64,000 bases of DNA from Amphritea sp. (GTDB lineage Bacteria; Pseudomonadota; Gammaproteobacteria; Pseudomonadales; Balneatricaceae), in contig NZ_JADGEW010000002.1 in assembly GCF_016744155.1 (NCBI RefSeq), positions 62,001 to 126,000 of the forward strand, given 5' to 3'. Below are positions 1 to 9,203 of the stretch, piece by piece (position 1 is the first letter of the stretch; each line of letters starts with the position of its first letter). A program made the translations under genes and the position numbers. The notes beneath the pieces were generated by a model. It searched no databases and was not told where the DNA came from. It saw only the letters and a list, made by a program, of their open reading frames with translations.

Positions 1-3000
1 GACTCGATCGCCATGAGTTTTTATCGCTCATTCGAAGAATCCACGGGCATTTTGAAATTCAAACTGTTCAGTGTTGACCGTCCTTTAGTACTATCCGAAG
101 TCATTCCGTTGTTGGAAAATCTCGGCCTTAAGGTGATGAGTGAGCACCCTTATGTGGTAACCGATCGGGATGAAAAAGAGTACTGGATCAGCGATTTCCG
201 AGTTAGCTATGGGCAGTTGGCGGTTGTAGAACTTGATCAGGTAAAAAGCATTCTGCAGGAAGCCTTTTCTAGAGTCTGGGATGGTCAGGCGGATAGTGAT
301 GAATTCAACCGGCTGGTTATCGCCGGGGGGCTGACCTGGCGTAAAGTCGCTATGTTACGGGCTTATGCGCGCTATATTAAACAGTTGCGATTCGGTTTCT
401 CTCAGCCTTTCATGGCCGATGTGCTGGTGCGTAACGTGGCTATCACGCAGCAGTTAGTTGAGTTGTTCCGCAGCCGTTTCCGTCCCGATATGCTGGACCC
501 TGACCGAGAGAAGAAGATAGAAGAAAGCATTCTGGCAGCGTTGGAAGGGGTTAGCAGCCTTGATGATGACAAGATTCTTCGCCGTTTTATGGTCGTGATA
601 AAGTCCACGCTGCGAACCAATTTCTTTCAGCAGATTAATGGTGAAGATAAAGCATATTTCTCCTTTAAAATTGATTCTCAGTCGATTCCAGAGATTCCAG
701 AGCCTAAGCCAAAGTTTGAAGTGTTTATCTACTCTCCAAGAGTTGAGGGTGTGCACCTGCGTGTCGGCAAGGTGGCGCGAGGTGGTTTGCGTTGGTCCGA
801 CCGGATGGAGGATTACCGTACAGAAGTACTAGGGCTGGTAAAAGCGCAGCAGGTTAAAAACTCGGTGATAGTTCCGATGGGGGCTAAAGGCTGCTTTATC
901 TGTAAGCGAATGCCTGCGAATGCGGATAGGGAAGTGATTCAGGCAGAAGGCATTGAGTGTTATAAAACGTATATTCGGGGATTGTTGGATATTACCGATA
1001 ATCTGGTAGCCGGTGAGGTTGTCCATCCTGAATCTGTAATTCGTCATGATGAAGACGATACCTATTTGGTAGTTGCTGCGGACAAGGGTACTGCTACCTT
1101 CTCGGACATTGCTAACTCTATATCTGAAGAATACGGTTTCTGGCTGGGTGATGCGTTTGCTTCCGGCGGTAGTCAGGGTTACGACCACAAAGGAATGGGT
1201 ATTACCGCGCGTGGAGCCTGGGAATCAGTCAAACTTCATTTCCGAGAAAAGGGTTTAAATACCCAACAGGAAGAGTTCACTGTTATTGGCATAGGGGATA
1301 TGGCGGGCGATGTATTCGGTAACGGCATGCTGCTGTCTGAAACCATCAGTCTGGTGGCTGCATTTAACCATATGCATATCTTTATCGATCCTAATCCAGA
1401 AGTAGCCAGCTCGTTCGTTGAGCGTAAGCGGATGTTTGAGCTGCCCCGCTCCAGCTGGTCAGATTACAACGCTAAACTGATCAGTAAGGGCGGTGGTATT
1501 TTTTCCCGTTCGGCAAAATGGATCGATATCTCTCCGGAAATGAAAAAGCGTTTTGCCATTACTGCTGACCGTCTAGCTCCAACCGATCTGCTAAATGCGC
1601 TGCTGAAAGCCCCGGTTGATATGCTCTGGAATGGCGGCATCGGTACCTATGTGAAAGCCTCCCAGGAAACCCATGCAGAAGTAGGCGACAAGGCTAACGA
1701 TAACCTTCGGGTGAACGGTCATGAGCTAAACTGTAAAGTACTGGGTGAGGGAGGGAACCTTGGTTTTACTCAGTTAGGGCGAATTGAATTTGCGCTGCAA
1801 GGAGGCTCATCAAATACCGACTTTATCGATAATGCCGGTGGTGTAGATTGTTCCGACCATGAAGTTAACATCAAGATACTGCTGAATGAGTTGGTCAATC
1901 AGGGCGATATGACCATGAAACAGCGTAATCAGCTGCTCCGTGAGATGACTGATGATGTATCTGTTCTGGTATTGAAGAACAACTATCGTCAGGCTCAGGC
2001 ACTGAATATTGCAGAAAGTCACGCAAAAGAGTCTTTAGATGACTATCTGCGTTTGATGCAGAGCTTAAAGCGTGAAGGTAAGCTTAATCCAGAGCTTGAG
2101 TTCCTGCCGACAGAAAAACAGTTAATGTTGCGTCAGGAGCAGGGCAAGGGGTTAACCCGGCCAGAGCTCTCTGTATTGATCTGCTATGCACGAATTGAGC
2201 TGAAACAGGCGCTGATAAACTCATGGCTGACCGACGATAAAGGCTTCGCACGCGAGATGGAGACTGCTTTTCCAGCGCGTTTGTTGGAAGAGTTTCCGGA
2301 AGCGTTGCATAACCACCGGTTGCGCCGGGAGATTACGGCAACTCAGATTGCTAATGATTTAATAAATAGAATGGGTATCACTTTCGTATACAGTCTCAGT
2401 GCTGCGATCGGTGTTAGCTATGCTCAGATCGCCGCGGCCTATATGGTTGCCCGCGAGGTATTTGATATTGAAAGCCATTGGCAACAGATAGAAGCGCTTG
2501 ATAATCAGGTTCCAGCTGAGTTACAAGTCACGATGATGAAAGACCTGGTACAACTGTTGGCTCGCGGCACCCAATGGCTATTACGTCATCACCGGGACGG
2601 CCTTGATATTCAGCACTGCCTTGAAATTTATAAACCGGCCATTGATCAGGTAGTGATATCAGATGAAGAGATCCACAAAGTAATTCCGGCTGATCGATTG
2701 GCTGAAAAATATGAACGTTACACAGGAGCGGGCGTGCCAGCACCGTTATCCGCATTCTGTGCGGCTAGTGAGAATATATACTGGTTGCTGGATGTGATCG
2801 ATGTTGCCCGCGATACCGATGAAGATGTCGAGCAGGTAGCGAAAACCTATTTCGGCGTTGGTACTAGTCTTAATCTGATCTGGCTGGACCTTCAGATTCG
2901 TCAGTTTAGCAGTGTTAATCACTGGCAGGCGCTGGCGAAAAACAGCTATCGTATAGAGCTTGATAATCAGCATCGCGCGTTAACGCTTAAGGTTCTGCAA

Positions 3001-3168
3001 TCTGGCGAACCGGGCAGTAGTGTCGAGCAACGATTAGAGTATTGGCAGCAGAATAAGTCAGTACAACTGGAGCGCTGGCACCATACTCTGAGGGATATTC
3101 AGAACACCAAACTGATCGATTGTGCCATTTTCTCGGTAGCCTTAAGTGTTCTGCTAGAGCTGAGTTAA
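1..3168 (+). CDS. gdhB: NAD-specific glutamate dehydrogenase, large (~180 kDa) type, 3' part only
   Basis: Oxidative deamination of glutamate to 2-oxoglutarate with NAD+, in the cytoplasm. The frame is open from base 1 with no stop, so the visible 1,055 or so residues are the C-terminal two thirds of a protein that in this family is about 1,600 residues; the N-terminal ACT-like regulatory part lies outside. The catalytic core is visible: GGLRWSDR followed by a Lys-rich stretch (VKAQQVKNSVIVPMGAKGC), the dinucleotide-binding GIGDMAGDVFGNGM, LWNGGIGTY and LGEGGNLGFTQLGR. The ATG at base 13 is internal and not a start. A terminator follows the stop, so the gene is not co-transcribed with putP. 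Placement next to proline catabolism genes fits: proline breakdown yields glutamate, which this enzyme feeds into the TCA cycle. Confidence 0.95.
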   Translation, partial: DSIAMSFYRSFEESTGILKFKLFSVDRPLVLSEVIPLLENLGLKVMSEHPYVVTDRDEKEYWISDFRVSYGQLAVVELDQVKSILQEAFSRVWDGQADSDEFNRLVIAGGLTWRKVAMLRAYARYIKQLRFGFSQPFMADVLVRNVAITQQLVELFRSRFRPDMLDPDREKKIEESILAALEGVSSLDDDKILRRFMVVIKSTLRTNFFQQINGEDKAYFSFKIDSQSIPEIPEPKPKFEVFIYSPRVEGVHLRVGKVARGGLRWSDRMEDYRTEVLGLVKAQQVKNSVIVPMGAKGCFICKRMPANADREVIQAEGIECYKTYIRGLLDITDNLVAGEVVHPESVIRHDEDDTYLVVAADKGTATFSDIANSISEEYGFWLGDAFASGGSQGYDHKGMGITARGAWESVKLHFREKGLNTQQEEFTVIGIGDMAGDVFGNGMLLSETISLVAAFNHMHIFIDPNPEVASSFVERKRMFELPRSSWSDYNAKLISKGGGIFSRSAKWIDISPEMKKRFAITADRLAPTDLLNALLKAPVDMLWNGGIGTYVKASQETHAEVGDKANDNLRVNGHELNCKVLGEGGNLGFTQLGRIEFALQGGSSNTDFIDNAGGVDCSDHEVNIKILLNELVNQGDMTMKQRNQLLREMTDDVSVLVLKNNYRQAQALNIAESHAKESLDDYLRLMQSLKREGKLNPELEFLPTEKQLMLRQEQGKGLTRPELSVLICYARIELKQALINSWLTDDKGFAREMETAFPARLLEEFPEALHNHRLRREITATQIANDLINRMGITFVYSLSAAIGVSYAQIAAAYMVAREVFDIESHWQQIEALDNQVPAELQVTMMKDLVQLLARGTQWLLRHHRDGLDIQHCLEIYKPAIDQVVISDEEIHKVIPADRLAEKYERYTGAGVPAPLSAFCAASENIYWLLDVIDVARDTDEDVEQVAKTYFGVGTSLNLIWLDLQIRQFSSVNHWQALAKNSYRIELDNQHRALTLKVLQSGEPGSSVEQRLEYWQQNKSVQLERWHHTLRDIQNTKLIDCAIFSVALSVLLELS

Positions 3169-3190
3169 TCTGCTATAAGTTCTTGGTCCC

Positions 3191-3230
3191 AAAAAACGAT
3201 TCAGAAATATCTTCTGAGTCGTTTTTTTTT
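3191..3230 (+). terminator. Rho-independent terminator of gdhB
   Basis: AAAAAACGATTCAGAA and TTCTGAGTCGTTTTTT form a 16-bp stem (one G-T pair) around a 5-base loop, ending in a run of T. It starts 22 bases after the gdhB stop. Confidence 0.9.
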
Positions 3231-3548
3231 GCTTTTCATTATCTTTGTTTATGTTTCATGCTACTGGCGTTAAGGGTTTCTTTTTTTAATGATTTTTTAG
3301 ATAAAACAAACGAATTTACTTTTTAAGTGTAATAAATAGAGAAAAAGCCTTTTGCTTGTTCGGTAAGCTATGTCGCTCATTTAGCCAAAAATCTGGCCCA
3401 GTTGTCCTGAACCGACTCTATCAACGTATAGGGTTGTGTAGAGCGGTTCGTGACAACTGTTTGAGCTGCCACAGGGAGCGCGGTTAAAAAAGAGCCGGTA
3501 AGGATACCGGATTAAGAAATAATAATATTTTAACGATGAGGCTCATTA
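3231..3548 (+). other. Intergenic region upstream of putP
   Basis: About 320 bases without a convincing gene. It must hold the putP promoter. Near the gene there is a short hairpin, CCGGTA-AGGA-TACCGG (3495-3510), in the likely 5' untranslated region. The putP ribosome binding site is GATGAGG ending eight bases before the ATG at 3549. I see no recognisable riboswitch. Confidence 0.5.
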
Positions 3549-5015
3549 ATGATAACGCTTACTTTTATCATCTATCTGATACTGATGCTGGCGATCGGTG
3601 TTGTTGCATATCGCCGTACTCAAGATCTGTCTGACTATGTTCTGGGAGGACGTAATTTGGGCCCACTGCCCAGTGCGTTGAGTGCAGGCGCTTCCGATAT
3701 GAGTGGCTGGTTGCTGATGGGGCTACCTGGCTATGCTATGTCAGCGGGTTATGGTTCTTTTTGGTTGGCCGGGGGCTTGTTGGTCGGTACTTGGTTGAAC
3801 TGGTTGCTGGTTGCGCAACGTCTGCGGGTTTATTCCGAAGTGGCTGAAGATGCTCTGACTCTGCCTGCTTTCTTTGAGAAGCGTTTCAACGATACTAGCC
3901 ACAGCCTGCGTGTCGTATCTGCATTCTTTGTACTGGTATTCTTCCTGTTCTATACCAGCTCTGGTCTGGTTGCGGGTGGAAAGCTATTTGAAACCGTATT
4001 TGGTTTTGACTACACCATCGCGGTAGTCGTCGGTGCTGTAGCTGTTATTTCCTACACTATGTTTGGTGGCTTCCTGGCAGTTTCCTGGACTGACGTAGTA
4101 CAGGGATTGTTGATGGTAGGCGCTCTGGTACTGGTACCGGTGATTGCGATCGGTGAGCTGGGAGGTATGGATGGTACGCTGGCAGCTGTTCACGCTAAAA
4201 ACCCTGAACTACTAAATATGTTTACTGATGCTGATGGTGCACCTATCACCTTGATAGGAACTTTATCGTTGTTGGGATGGGGGTTAGGTTATTTTGGTCA
4301 GCCACACATTCTCGCTCGTTTTAAAGGAATTAAGAGCAAAGATTCAGTGCCTGCTGCTCGGCGTATTGCGGTGATATGGAGCGCTATCTCTATGGTGGGT
4401 GCTTGCCTGATCGGCCTGGCGGCAATTGGTTATCTGCCAGATGGCCTGGGTGATAGTGAAACTGTTTTTATGGTTTTAGTTGATGCACTTTTTCACCCGG
4501 CTGTTGCGGGTATTTTACTGGCAGCGATTTTGGCTGCAGTGATGAGTACTGCTGACTCCCAGTTATTGGTATCTTCCTCTGCACTGGCTGAAGATTTCTA
4601 TAAGGCGCTGTTTAATAAAGATGCATCGCAGGAAAAGCTGGTTCAAGTGGGTCGTATTGCCGTGGTTGTTATCGCTGTTATTGCAACCTTCTTTGCACTG
4701 GATAAAGACTCTAAAGTACTCAGTCTTGTGTCATACGCCTGGGCTGGTTTCGGTGCGGCTTTCGGTCCTGCATTGATTATGTCTTTGTATTGGAAGCGGA
4801 TGAATAAAGCCGGTGCTCTTGCGGGCATCATTGTGGGCGGTGTGACTGTTGTGGTGTGGAAGCAATTAAGTGGTGGTTGGTTTGATCTGTATGAGATTAT
4901 CCCAGGTATTCTATTTGCTTTTGTTGCTATTGTTGGTGTCACCTTGGCTACCCCGGCACCTGCGCGCGAAACGGAAGAGTGTTTTGAGCGATTCGAAACT
5001 GAATTGAAAAGTTGA
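3549..5015 (+). CDS. putP: Sodium/proline symporter PutP
   Basis: Inner-membrane Na+/proline co-transporter of the solute:sodium symporter (SSF) family; 488 residues, the usual length, with about 13 hydrophobic segments along the whole protein. The N-terminal family signature DYVLGGRNLGPLPSALSAG then ASDMSGWLLMGLPG (around residues 30-60) matches the Na+-binding and substrate region of PutP. A typical SSF motif, GWGLGYFGQPHILARF, follows in the middle. The start ATG has GAGG upstream. It is followed by a strong terminator and then putA in the same direction, so uptake and oxidation of proline are adjacent but probably separately transcribed. The substrate is assigned by similarity to PutP plus the putA neighbour. 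Confidence 0.93.
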   Translation: MITLTFIIYLILMLAIGVVAYRRTQDLSDYVLGGRNLGPLPSALSAGASDMSGWLLMGLPGYAMSAGYGSFWLAGGLLVGTWLNWLLVAQRLRVYSEVAEDALTLPAFFEKRFNDTSHSLRVVSAFFVLVFFLFYTSSGLVAGGKLFETVFGFDYTIAVVVGAVAVISYTMFGGFLAVSWTDVVQGLLMVGALVLVPVIAIGELGGMDGTLAAVHAKNPELLNMFTDADGAPITLIGTLSLLGWGLGYFGQPHILARFKGIKSKDSVPAARRIAVIWSAISMVGACLIGLAAIGYLPDGLGDSETVFMVLVDALFHPAVAGILLAAILAAVMSTADSQLLVSSSALAEDFYKALFNKDASQEKLVQVGRIAVVVIAVIATFFALDKDSKVLSLVSYAWAGFGAAFGPALIMSLYWKRMNKAGALAGIIVGGVTVVVWKQLSGGWFDLYEIIPGILFAFVAIVGVTLATPAPARETEECFERFETELKS

Positions 5016-5033
5016 GTAGATACTGACTGAAAT

Positions 5034-5061
5034 AAAAAGCCCCGCTAAGCGGGGCTTTTTT
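5034..5061 (+). terminator. Rho-independent terminator of putP
   Basis: AAAAAGCCCCGC-TAA-GCGGGGCTTTTTT: a GC-rich perfect stem with a 3-base loop and a T run, 19 bases after the putP stop. Confidence 0.95.
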
Positions 5062-5117
5062 GTGCCATGATTAAAGTGAGGCTGGTTTTAAATATGACCT
5101 GTTTTTTTACATAAAAA

Positions 5118-5140
5118 ACATAAATAGTCTTTATTTATGT
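5118..5140. promoter_or_regulatory. AT-rich inverted repeat in the putA promoter region
   Basis: ACATAAATA (5118-5126) and TATTTATGT (5132-5140) form a perfect 9-bp dyad with a 5-base spacer, about 135 bases upstream of putA. Because this PutA lacks the DNA-binding domain used for autoregulation in enterics, a separate regulator is expected; this dyad is one candidate operator. It could also be chance in AT-rich DNA. Confidence 0.3.
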
Positions 5141-5274
5141 GATAAATAAAAAACAATTCACCATCATGTTTAAGATAATAGGGAATATGATTTATTAACC
5201 ATGGCTACAATAGAGAGATACAAAGGCAGTGTTTCTGACACATTGAGATGCTGGTAACGATTGAAGGTGAAATT

Positions 5275-8200
5275 ATGACAAATACAACTGACCAGTTCCG
5301 GGTAAACATTCGTGAGCACTATCTGGCTGAAGAGAGCCAGGTTATCCGTGAGCTGATGGCCAATGCGCGTATGACAGTAGAAGATCGCAATCAGATCTCT
5401 GTTAATGCGGCACAGCTGGTGACCACAGTTCGTAATGAAAGCTCGCCTTCAATGATGGAAAAGTTCCTTGCAGAATATGGCCTGACAACTAAAGAGGGCG
5501 TTGCTTTAATGTGTTTGGCAGAAGCGCTGCTGCGGGTGCCTGATGCGGTGACTATAGATGCTCTGATTGAAGATAAGGTTGCATCCGGTAACTGGGGTGA
5601 ACATTTGGGCAAGTCCAAGTCTTCGCTGGTTAACTCGTCCACCTGGGCACTGCTGTTAACAGGGAAACTGATTGCACCAACAGAAGACAAGGGTATTACT
5701 CAGACTCTGCGCGGTATGGTTAAGCGATTGGGTGAGCCGGTTGTCCGTACGGCTGTAGGTCAGTCTATGAAAGAGCTGGGTCGTCAGTTTGTTCTGGGGA
5801 GAACAATTGACGAAGCGACTAAGCGTGCCCGTAAACTGGAAAAACAGGGCTACTCTTATTCCTACGATATGCTGGGTGAGGCTGCACGCACCGATGCAGA
5901 CGCTCTGCGTTATCACCAGTCTTATAGCGATGCTATAGGTAAACTGGCTCCTGCTTGCATTCACAGTGATATTCGGATGAATCCGGGGATCTCGGTCAAG
6001 CTATCTGCGTTGCATGCCCGTTATGAGTTTGCTCAGCAAGATAGGGTGATGATTGAATTGGTTGAGCGTACTAAAGCCTTGGCCTTGCAGGCGAAAGAAG
6101 CAAATATGGGCTTCAACATCGACGCAGAGGAGCAGGACCGTCTGGATATCTCTCTCGATGTTATTGAAGCGGTACTCTCTGATGAAGCTCTGGCAGGCTG
6201 GGATGGTTTTGGTATTGTGGTTCAGGCGTTTGGTCCCCGTGCATCCTTTGTATTGGACTGGCTCTATGACCTGGCAAATCGTCTTGATCGTAAGATTATG
6301 GTGCGTTTGGTTAAGGGTGCCTATTGGGATGCCGAGATTAAGCGTTCTCAGGAGATGGGACTGGACGGTTTTCCTGTCTATACCCGTAAAGTTAATTCAG
6401 ATGTTTCCTATCTTTGTTGTGCAGAAAAACTGTTGGCAATGACTGATCGGATCTACCCGCAGTTCGCCACTCACAATGCTCACTCGGTTTCAGGTATTCT
6501 TCATCTGGCACGTCATCTGGATCATGAAGAATTTGAGTTTCAGCGGCTTCACGGCATGGGGGAATCTCTGCATGACGCCGTACTGAAATCAGCAAGCACC
6601 CGCTGTCGGATCTATGCACCGGTAGGTGCTCACCGTGATCTGCTAGCGTACCTGGTTCGTCGACTGTTAGAAAATGGGGCGAACAGTTCTTTTGTCAACC
6701 AGATTGTTGATACCCGGATTAAACCCGAAGAGATCGCCCGTGATCCGTTCACCGCTGTTGAAAGATTGGGTGAATCTATCAGTAGCAGCGCTATCGCCCG
6801 TCCAGTTAATCTGTTTGGTGAAAAGCGTATTAATGCCCGTGGCTGGGATATCACTGATCCTATCCAGGTTACGGCATTAGAAGCGCAACAAAGTAAATTT
6901 AAAATGCATCAGTGGTCGGCAACACCTATGATTTCTGGCGAAGTCCAAAGCACAGAAACGACTGCTATTCATAATCCGGCGCTGCCCGATGATTGCGTAG
7001 GTCAGGTGATCAATACTTGTGCCGTAGATATAGAGACGGCTATTGGCGCTGCTCAACAGGGGTACAGCAGCTGGTCACAAAAGAGCGCTGAAGAACGGGC
7101 GTCATGTCTGCAAAAATTTGCTGATCTGCTTGAAGATAACGCCGCAGAACTCTTTGCACTGACGACCCGTGAAGCGGGTAAAACTTTGCTGGATGCGGTT
7201 GGTGAGCTACGTGAAGCGGTGGATTTTGCACGTTTCTATGCTCTGGAGGCTATTCGCAATGAAGCGGCTGGCGAAGCGCGGGGTGTTATTACCTGTATCT
7301 CTCCGTGGAACTTCCCTCTGGCAATTTTCTCCGGTCAGGTACTGGCGGCAATCGCTGCAGGTAATGCTGTTTTGGCGAAGCCAGCTGATCAGACGCCATT
7401 AGTTGCCGCCCGTGCGGTTGAATTGATGTATCAGGCAGGTATTCCTAAAGATGTGATTCAGTTACTACCGGGTAGCGGTATTGCTGTGGGTGCTCCTTTG
7501 ACATCCGATAGCCGTATTGCTGGTGTTTGCTTCACAGGCTCAACAGTGACGGCACAACGAATCAATCGGGTAATGGCAGAGAATATGGCTCCAGATGCGC
7601 CATTAGTCGCTGAAACCGGTGGCATGAACGCGATGATTGTAGACTCTACAGCGCTGCCAGAGCAGGTTGTACGTGATGTTCTGGCTTCATCTTTCCAAAG
7701 TGCAGGTCAGCGTTGTTCTGCATTGCGTGTACTTTATTTGCAGAAAGATATTGCCGATAACCTGTTGGAGATGCTGTTTGGTGCGATGGATGAACTTCAA
7801 ATAGGTAATCCTTGGGTGCTGAGTACAGATGTAGGGCCGGTTATTGATCAGCTAGCGAAAGATAAGATTGAAGCGCATTGCAGCAAGTTTAGTGCTCAGG
7901 GCCGGGTTTTGAAGTCTTTAGCTAAGCCGGATAAGGGGCTGTTTGTTTCACCTACCGTAATCAAACTGGACAGTATTGCTGAGCTAAAAGAGGAGATTTT
8001 TGGCCCAATATTGCATGTGGTGACGTTTGAAGCTAACCAGATCGATCAGGTTGTAGATACTATTAATGATACGGGTTATGGCCTGACATTTGGCCTGCAT
8101 ACCCGGGTTGATAACCGGGTGGCACAGATCTGTAACCGTATCAAAGTAGGTAATATTTATGTAAACCGTAACCAGATCGGTGCCATTGTTGGTTCTCAAC

Positions 8201-8898
8201 CTTTTGGTGGTGAAGGTCTGTCTGGTACCGGCCCTAAAGCGGGTGGCCCACAGTACGTGAAACGATTTATGAAAACAGAACCTGTAACAGAAGTAGTGTC
8301 TGATTTGATTGCAACGGTTGGTTTTGACAAGTTACAAAAGTCGATGGGTAGTCTTGATAACAGCGATTGGGTTGCGAGAACTGATAAGTCTGAACTGTTA
8401 CAAGCATTGTTTCCGGAATTGAATGTTTCTTTTGCCGATCTACAGCAAGAGGCGGAAACTATGCCGGGTCCAACCGGTGAGCTTAACCTGCTTTCTACTC
8501 ACGCCCGTGGAACGATCCTTTGTCTGGGTCCTGATTTGGCAAGTGCCGTGCGTCAGGCTGTATTGGCGCTTTCTCAAGGGAATGCTGTTGTGGTTGTCGC
8601 ACCCGGTGTTGAAGCTGAGTTTCAGGCTGCGATCGAGAATGGTTTGCCGGTATTAGCGGTTAGTGGTCAGCTTGAATCTCAAGCGTTGGCGGATGTGACT
8701 GGTTTGGCTGCGGTAGCAAGCAGTGCAGGCCAGATCACTCTGCATGACTATCGGGTTGCTTTGGCTTCACGTGATGGGGTGTTAATACCACTTATTACTG
8801 AGCGTAATGCGGTAGAGCGCTTTGCCCTGGAGCGTCACCTATGTGTCGATACAACCGCTGCAGGGGGTAATGCCAGTCTGATAGCGGCTTCAGAGTAA
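5275..8898 (+). CDS. putA: Bifunctional proline dehydrogenase / L-glutamate gamma-semialdehyde dehydrogenase PutA
   Basis: Oxidises proline to glutamate in two steps with substrate channelling: FAD-dependent proline dehydrogenase, then NAD+-dependent P5C dehydrogenase. I chose the ATG at 5275 (1,207 residues) because GAAGGTG sits just upstream; an in-frame ATG at 5248 has no ribosome site. Proline dehydrogenase motifs: FNIDAEEQDRLDISL, VRLVKGAYWDAEIKRSQ and the flavin-site RRLLENGANSSFVN. Aldehyde dehydrogenase motifs: SPWNFPLAIFSGQV, FTGSTVTAQRIN, catalytic Glu780 (AETGGMN) and nucleophile Cys814 (GQRCSALR). A C-terminal domain of about 200 residues follows. The N-terminus lacks the ribbon-helix-helix domain of enteric trifunctional PutA, so this is the long, non-DNA-binding type and should not repress its own gene. 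Confidence 0.95.
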   Translation: MTNTTDQFRVNIREHYLAEESQVIRELMANARMTVEDRNQISVNAAQLVTTVRNESSPSMMEKFLAEYGLTTKEGVALMCLAEALLRVPDAVTIDALIEDKVASGNWGEHLGKSKSSLVNSSTWALLLTGKLIAPTEDKGITQTLRGMVKRLGEPVVRTAVGQSMKELGRQFVLGRTIDEATKRARKLEKQGYSYSYDMLGEAARTDADALRYHQSYSDAIGKLAPACIHSDIRMNPGISVKLSALHARYEFAQQDRVMIELVERTKALALQAKEANMGFNIDAEEQDRLDISLDVIEAVLSDEALAGWDGFGIVVQAFGPRASFVLDWLYDLANRLDRKIMVRLVKGAYWDAEIKRSQEMGLDGFPVYTRKVNSDVSYLCCAEKLLAMTDRIYPQFATHNAHSVSGILHLARHLDHEEFEFQRLHGMGESLHDAVLKSASTRCRIYAPVGAHRDLLAYLVRRLLENGANSSFVNQIVDTRIKPEEIARDPFTAVERLGESISSSAIARPVNLFGEKRINARGWDITDPIQVTALEAQQSKFKMHQWSATPMISGEVQSTETTAIHNPALPDDCVGQVINTCAVDIETAIGAAQQGYSSWSQKSAEERASCLQKFADLLEDNAAELFALTTREAGKTLLDAVGELREAVDFARFYALEAIRNEAAGEARGVITCISPWNFPLAIFSGQVLAAIAAGNAVLAKPADQTPLVAARAVELMYQAGIPKDVIQLLPGSGIAVGAPLTSDSRIAGVCFTGSTVTAQRINRVMAENMAPDAPLVAETGGMNAMIVDSTALPEQVVRDVLASSFQSAGQRCSALRVLYLQKDIADNLLEMLFGAMDELQIGNPWVLSTDVGPVIDQLAKDKIEAHCSKFSAQGRVLKSLAKPDKGLFVSPTVIKLDSIAELKEEIFGPILHVVTFEANQIDQVVDTINDTGYGLTFGLHTRVDNRVAQICNRIKVGNIYVNRNQIGAIVGSQPFGGEGLSGTGPKAGGPQYVKRFMKTEPVTEVVSDLIATVGFDKLQKSMGSLDNSDWVARTDKSELLQALFPELNVSFADLQQEAETMPGPTGELNLLSTHARGTILCLGPDLASAVRQAVLALSQGNAVVVVAPGVEAEFQAAIENGLPVLAVSGQLESQALADVTGLAAVASSAGQITLHDYRVALASRDGVLIPLITERNAVERFALERHLCVDTTAAGGNASLIAASE

Positions 8899-8906
8899 GC
8901 AGGGGT

Positions 8907-8926
8907 GTTCCCAATTAATCGGGAAC
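8907..8926 (+). terminator. Hairpin just after putA
   Basis: GTTCCC-AATTAATC-GGGAAC, nine bases past the putA stop and without a following T run. It may protect or attenuate the 3' end; the stronger terminator is at 9023. Confidence 0.4.
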
Positions 8927-9022
8927 AGCGCCATCGTGTGTAACAGAAGTCTCCACAGTTCTTTGTTTTAAGGACTGTATACTAACTTCGGGTAATGGTA
9001 TTTCCAGACTCGACTTTTTTCT

Positions 9023-9047
9023 GCCCCTCATTGAGGGGCTTTTTTTT
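9023..9047 (+). terminator. Rho-independent terminator downstream of putA
   Basis: GCCCCTC-ATT-GAGGGGC followed by eight T. It separates putA from the EAL gene. The rest of the roughly 300 bases between putA and 9204 shows no gene. Confidence 0.95.
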
Positions 9048-9203
9048 GCATATTTTGTAGGCGGTAATGTCCTCTTCTGTAGTTACTATAGAAAAAACAA
9101 ATAGACTCACTCACTTTGGTGATTTTTGTCAAAAAGTCATATTGCTAATCTCCGGGTAAGGCTTATGGTTAGGGGAGTGGGATCTACGACAAGGAGTCAT
9201 GTT

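Noticed and set aside
829-1188. Minus-strand 119-residue frame inside gdhB
   Set aside because: Antisense shadow of a well conserved enzyme; no ribosome site, unnatural composition. The same holds for the other frames inside the large genes.
3495-3510. CCGGTA-AGGA-TACCGG before putP as a riboswitch
   Set aside because: A single short hairpin without any conserved aptamer features.
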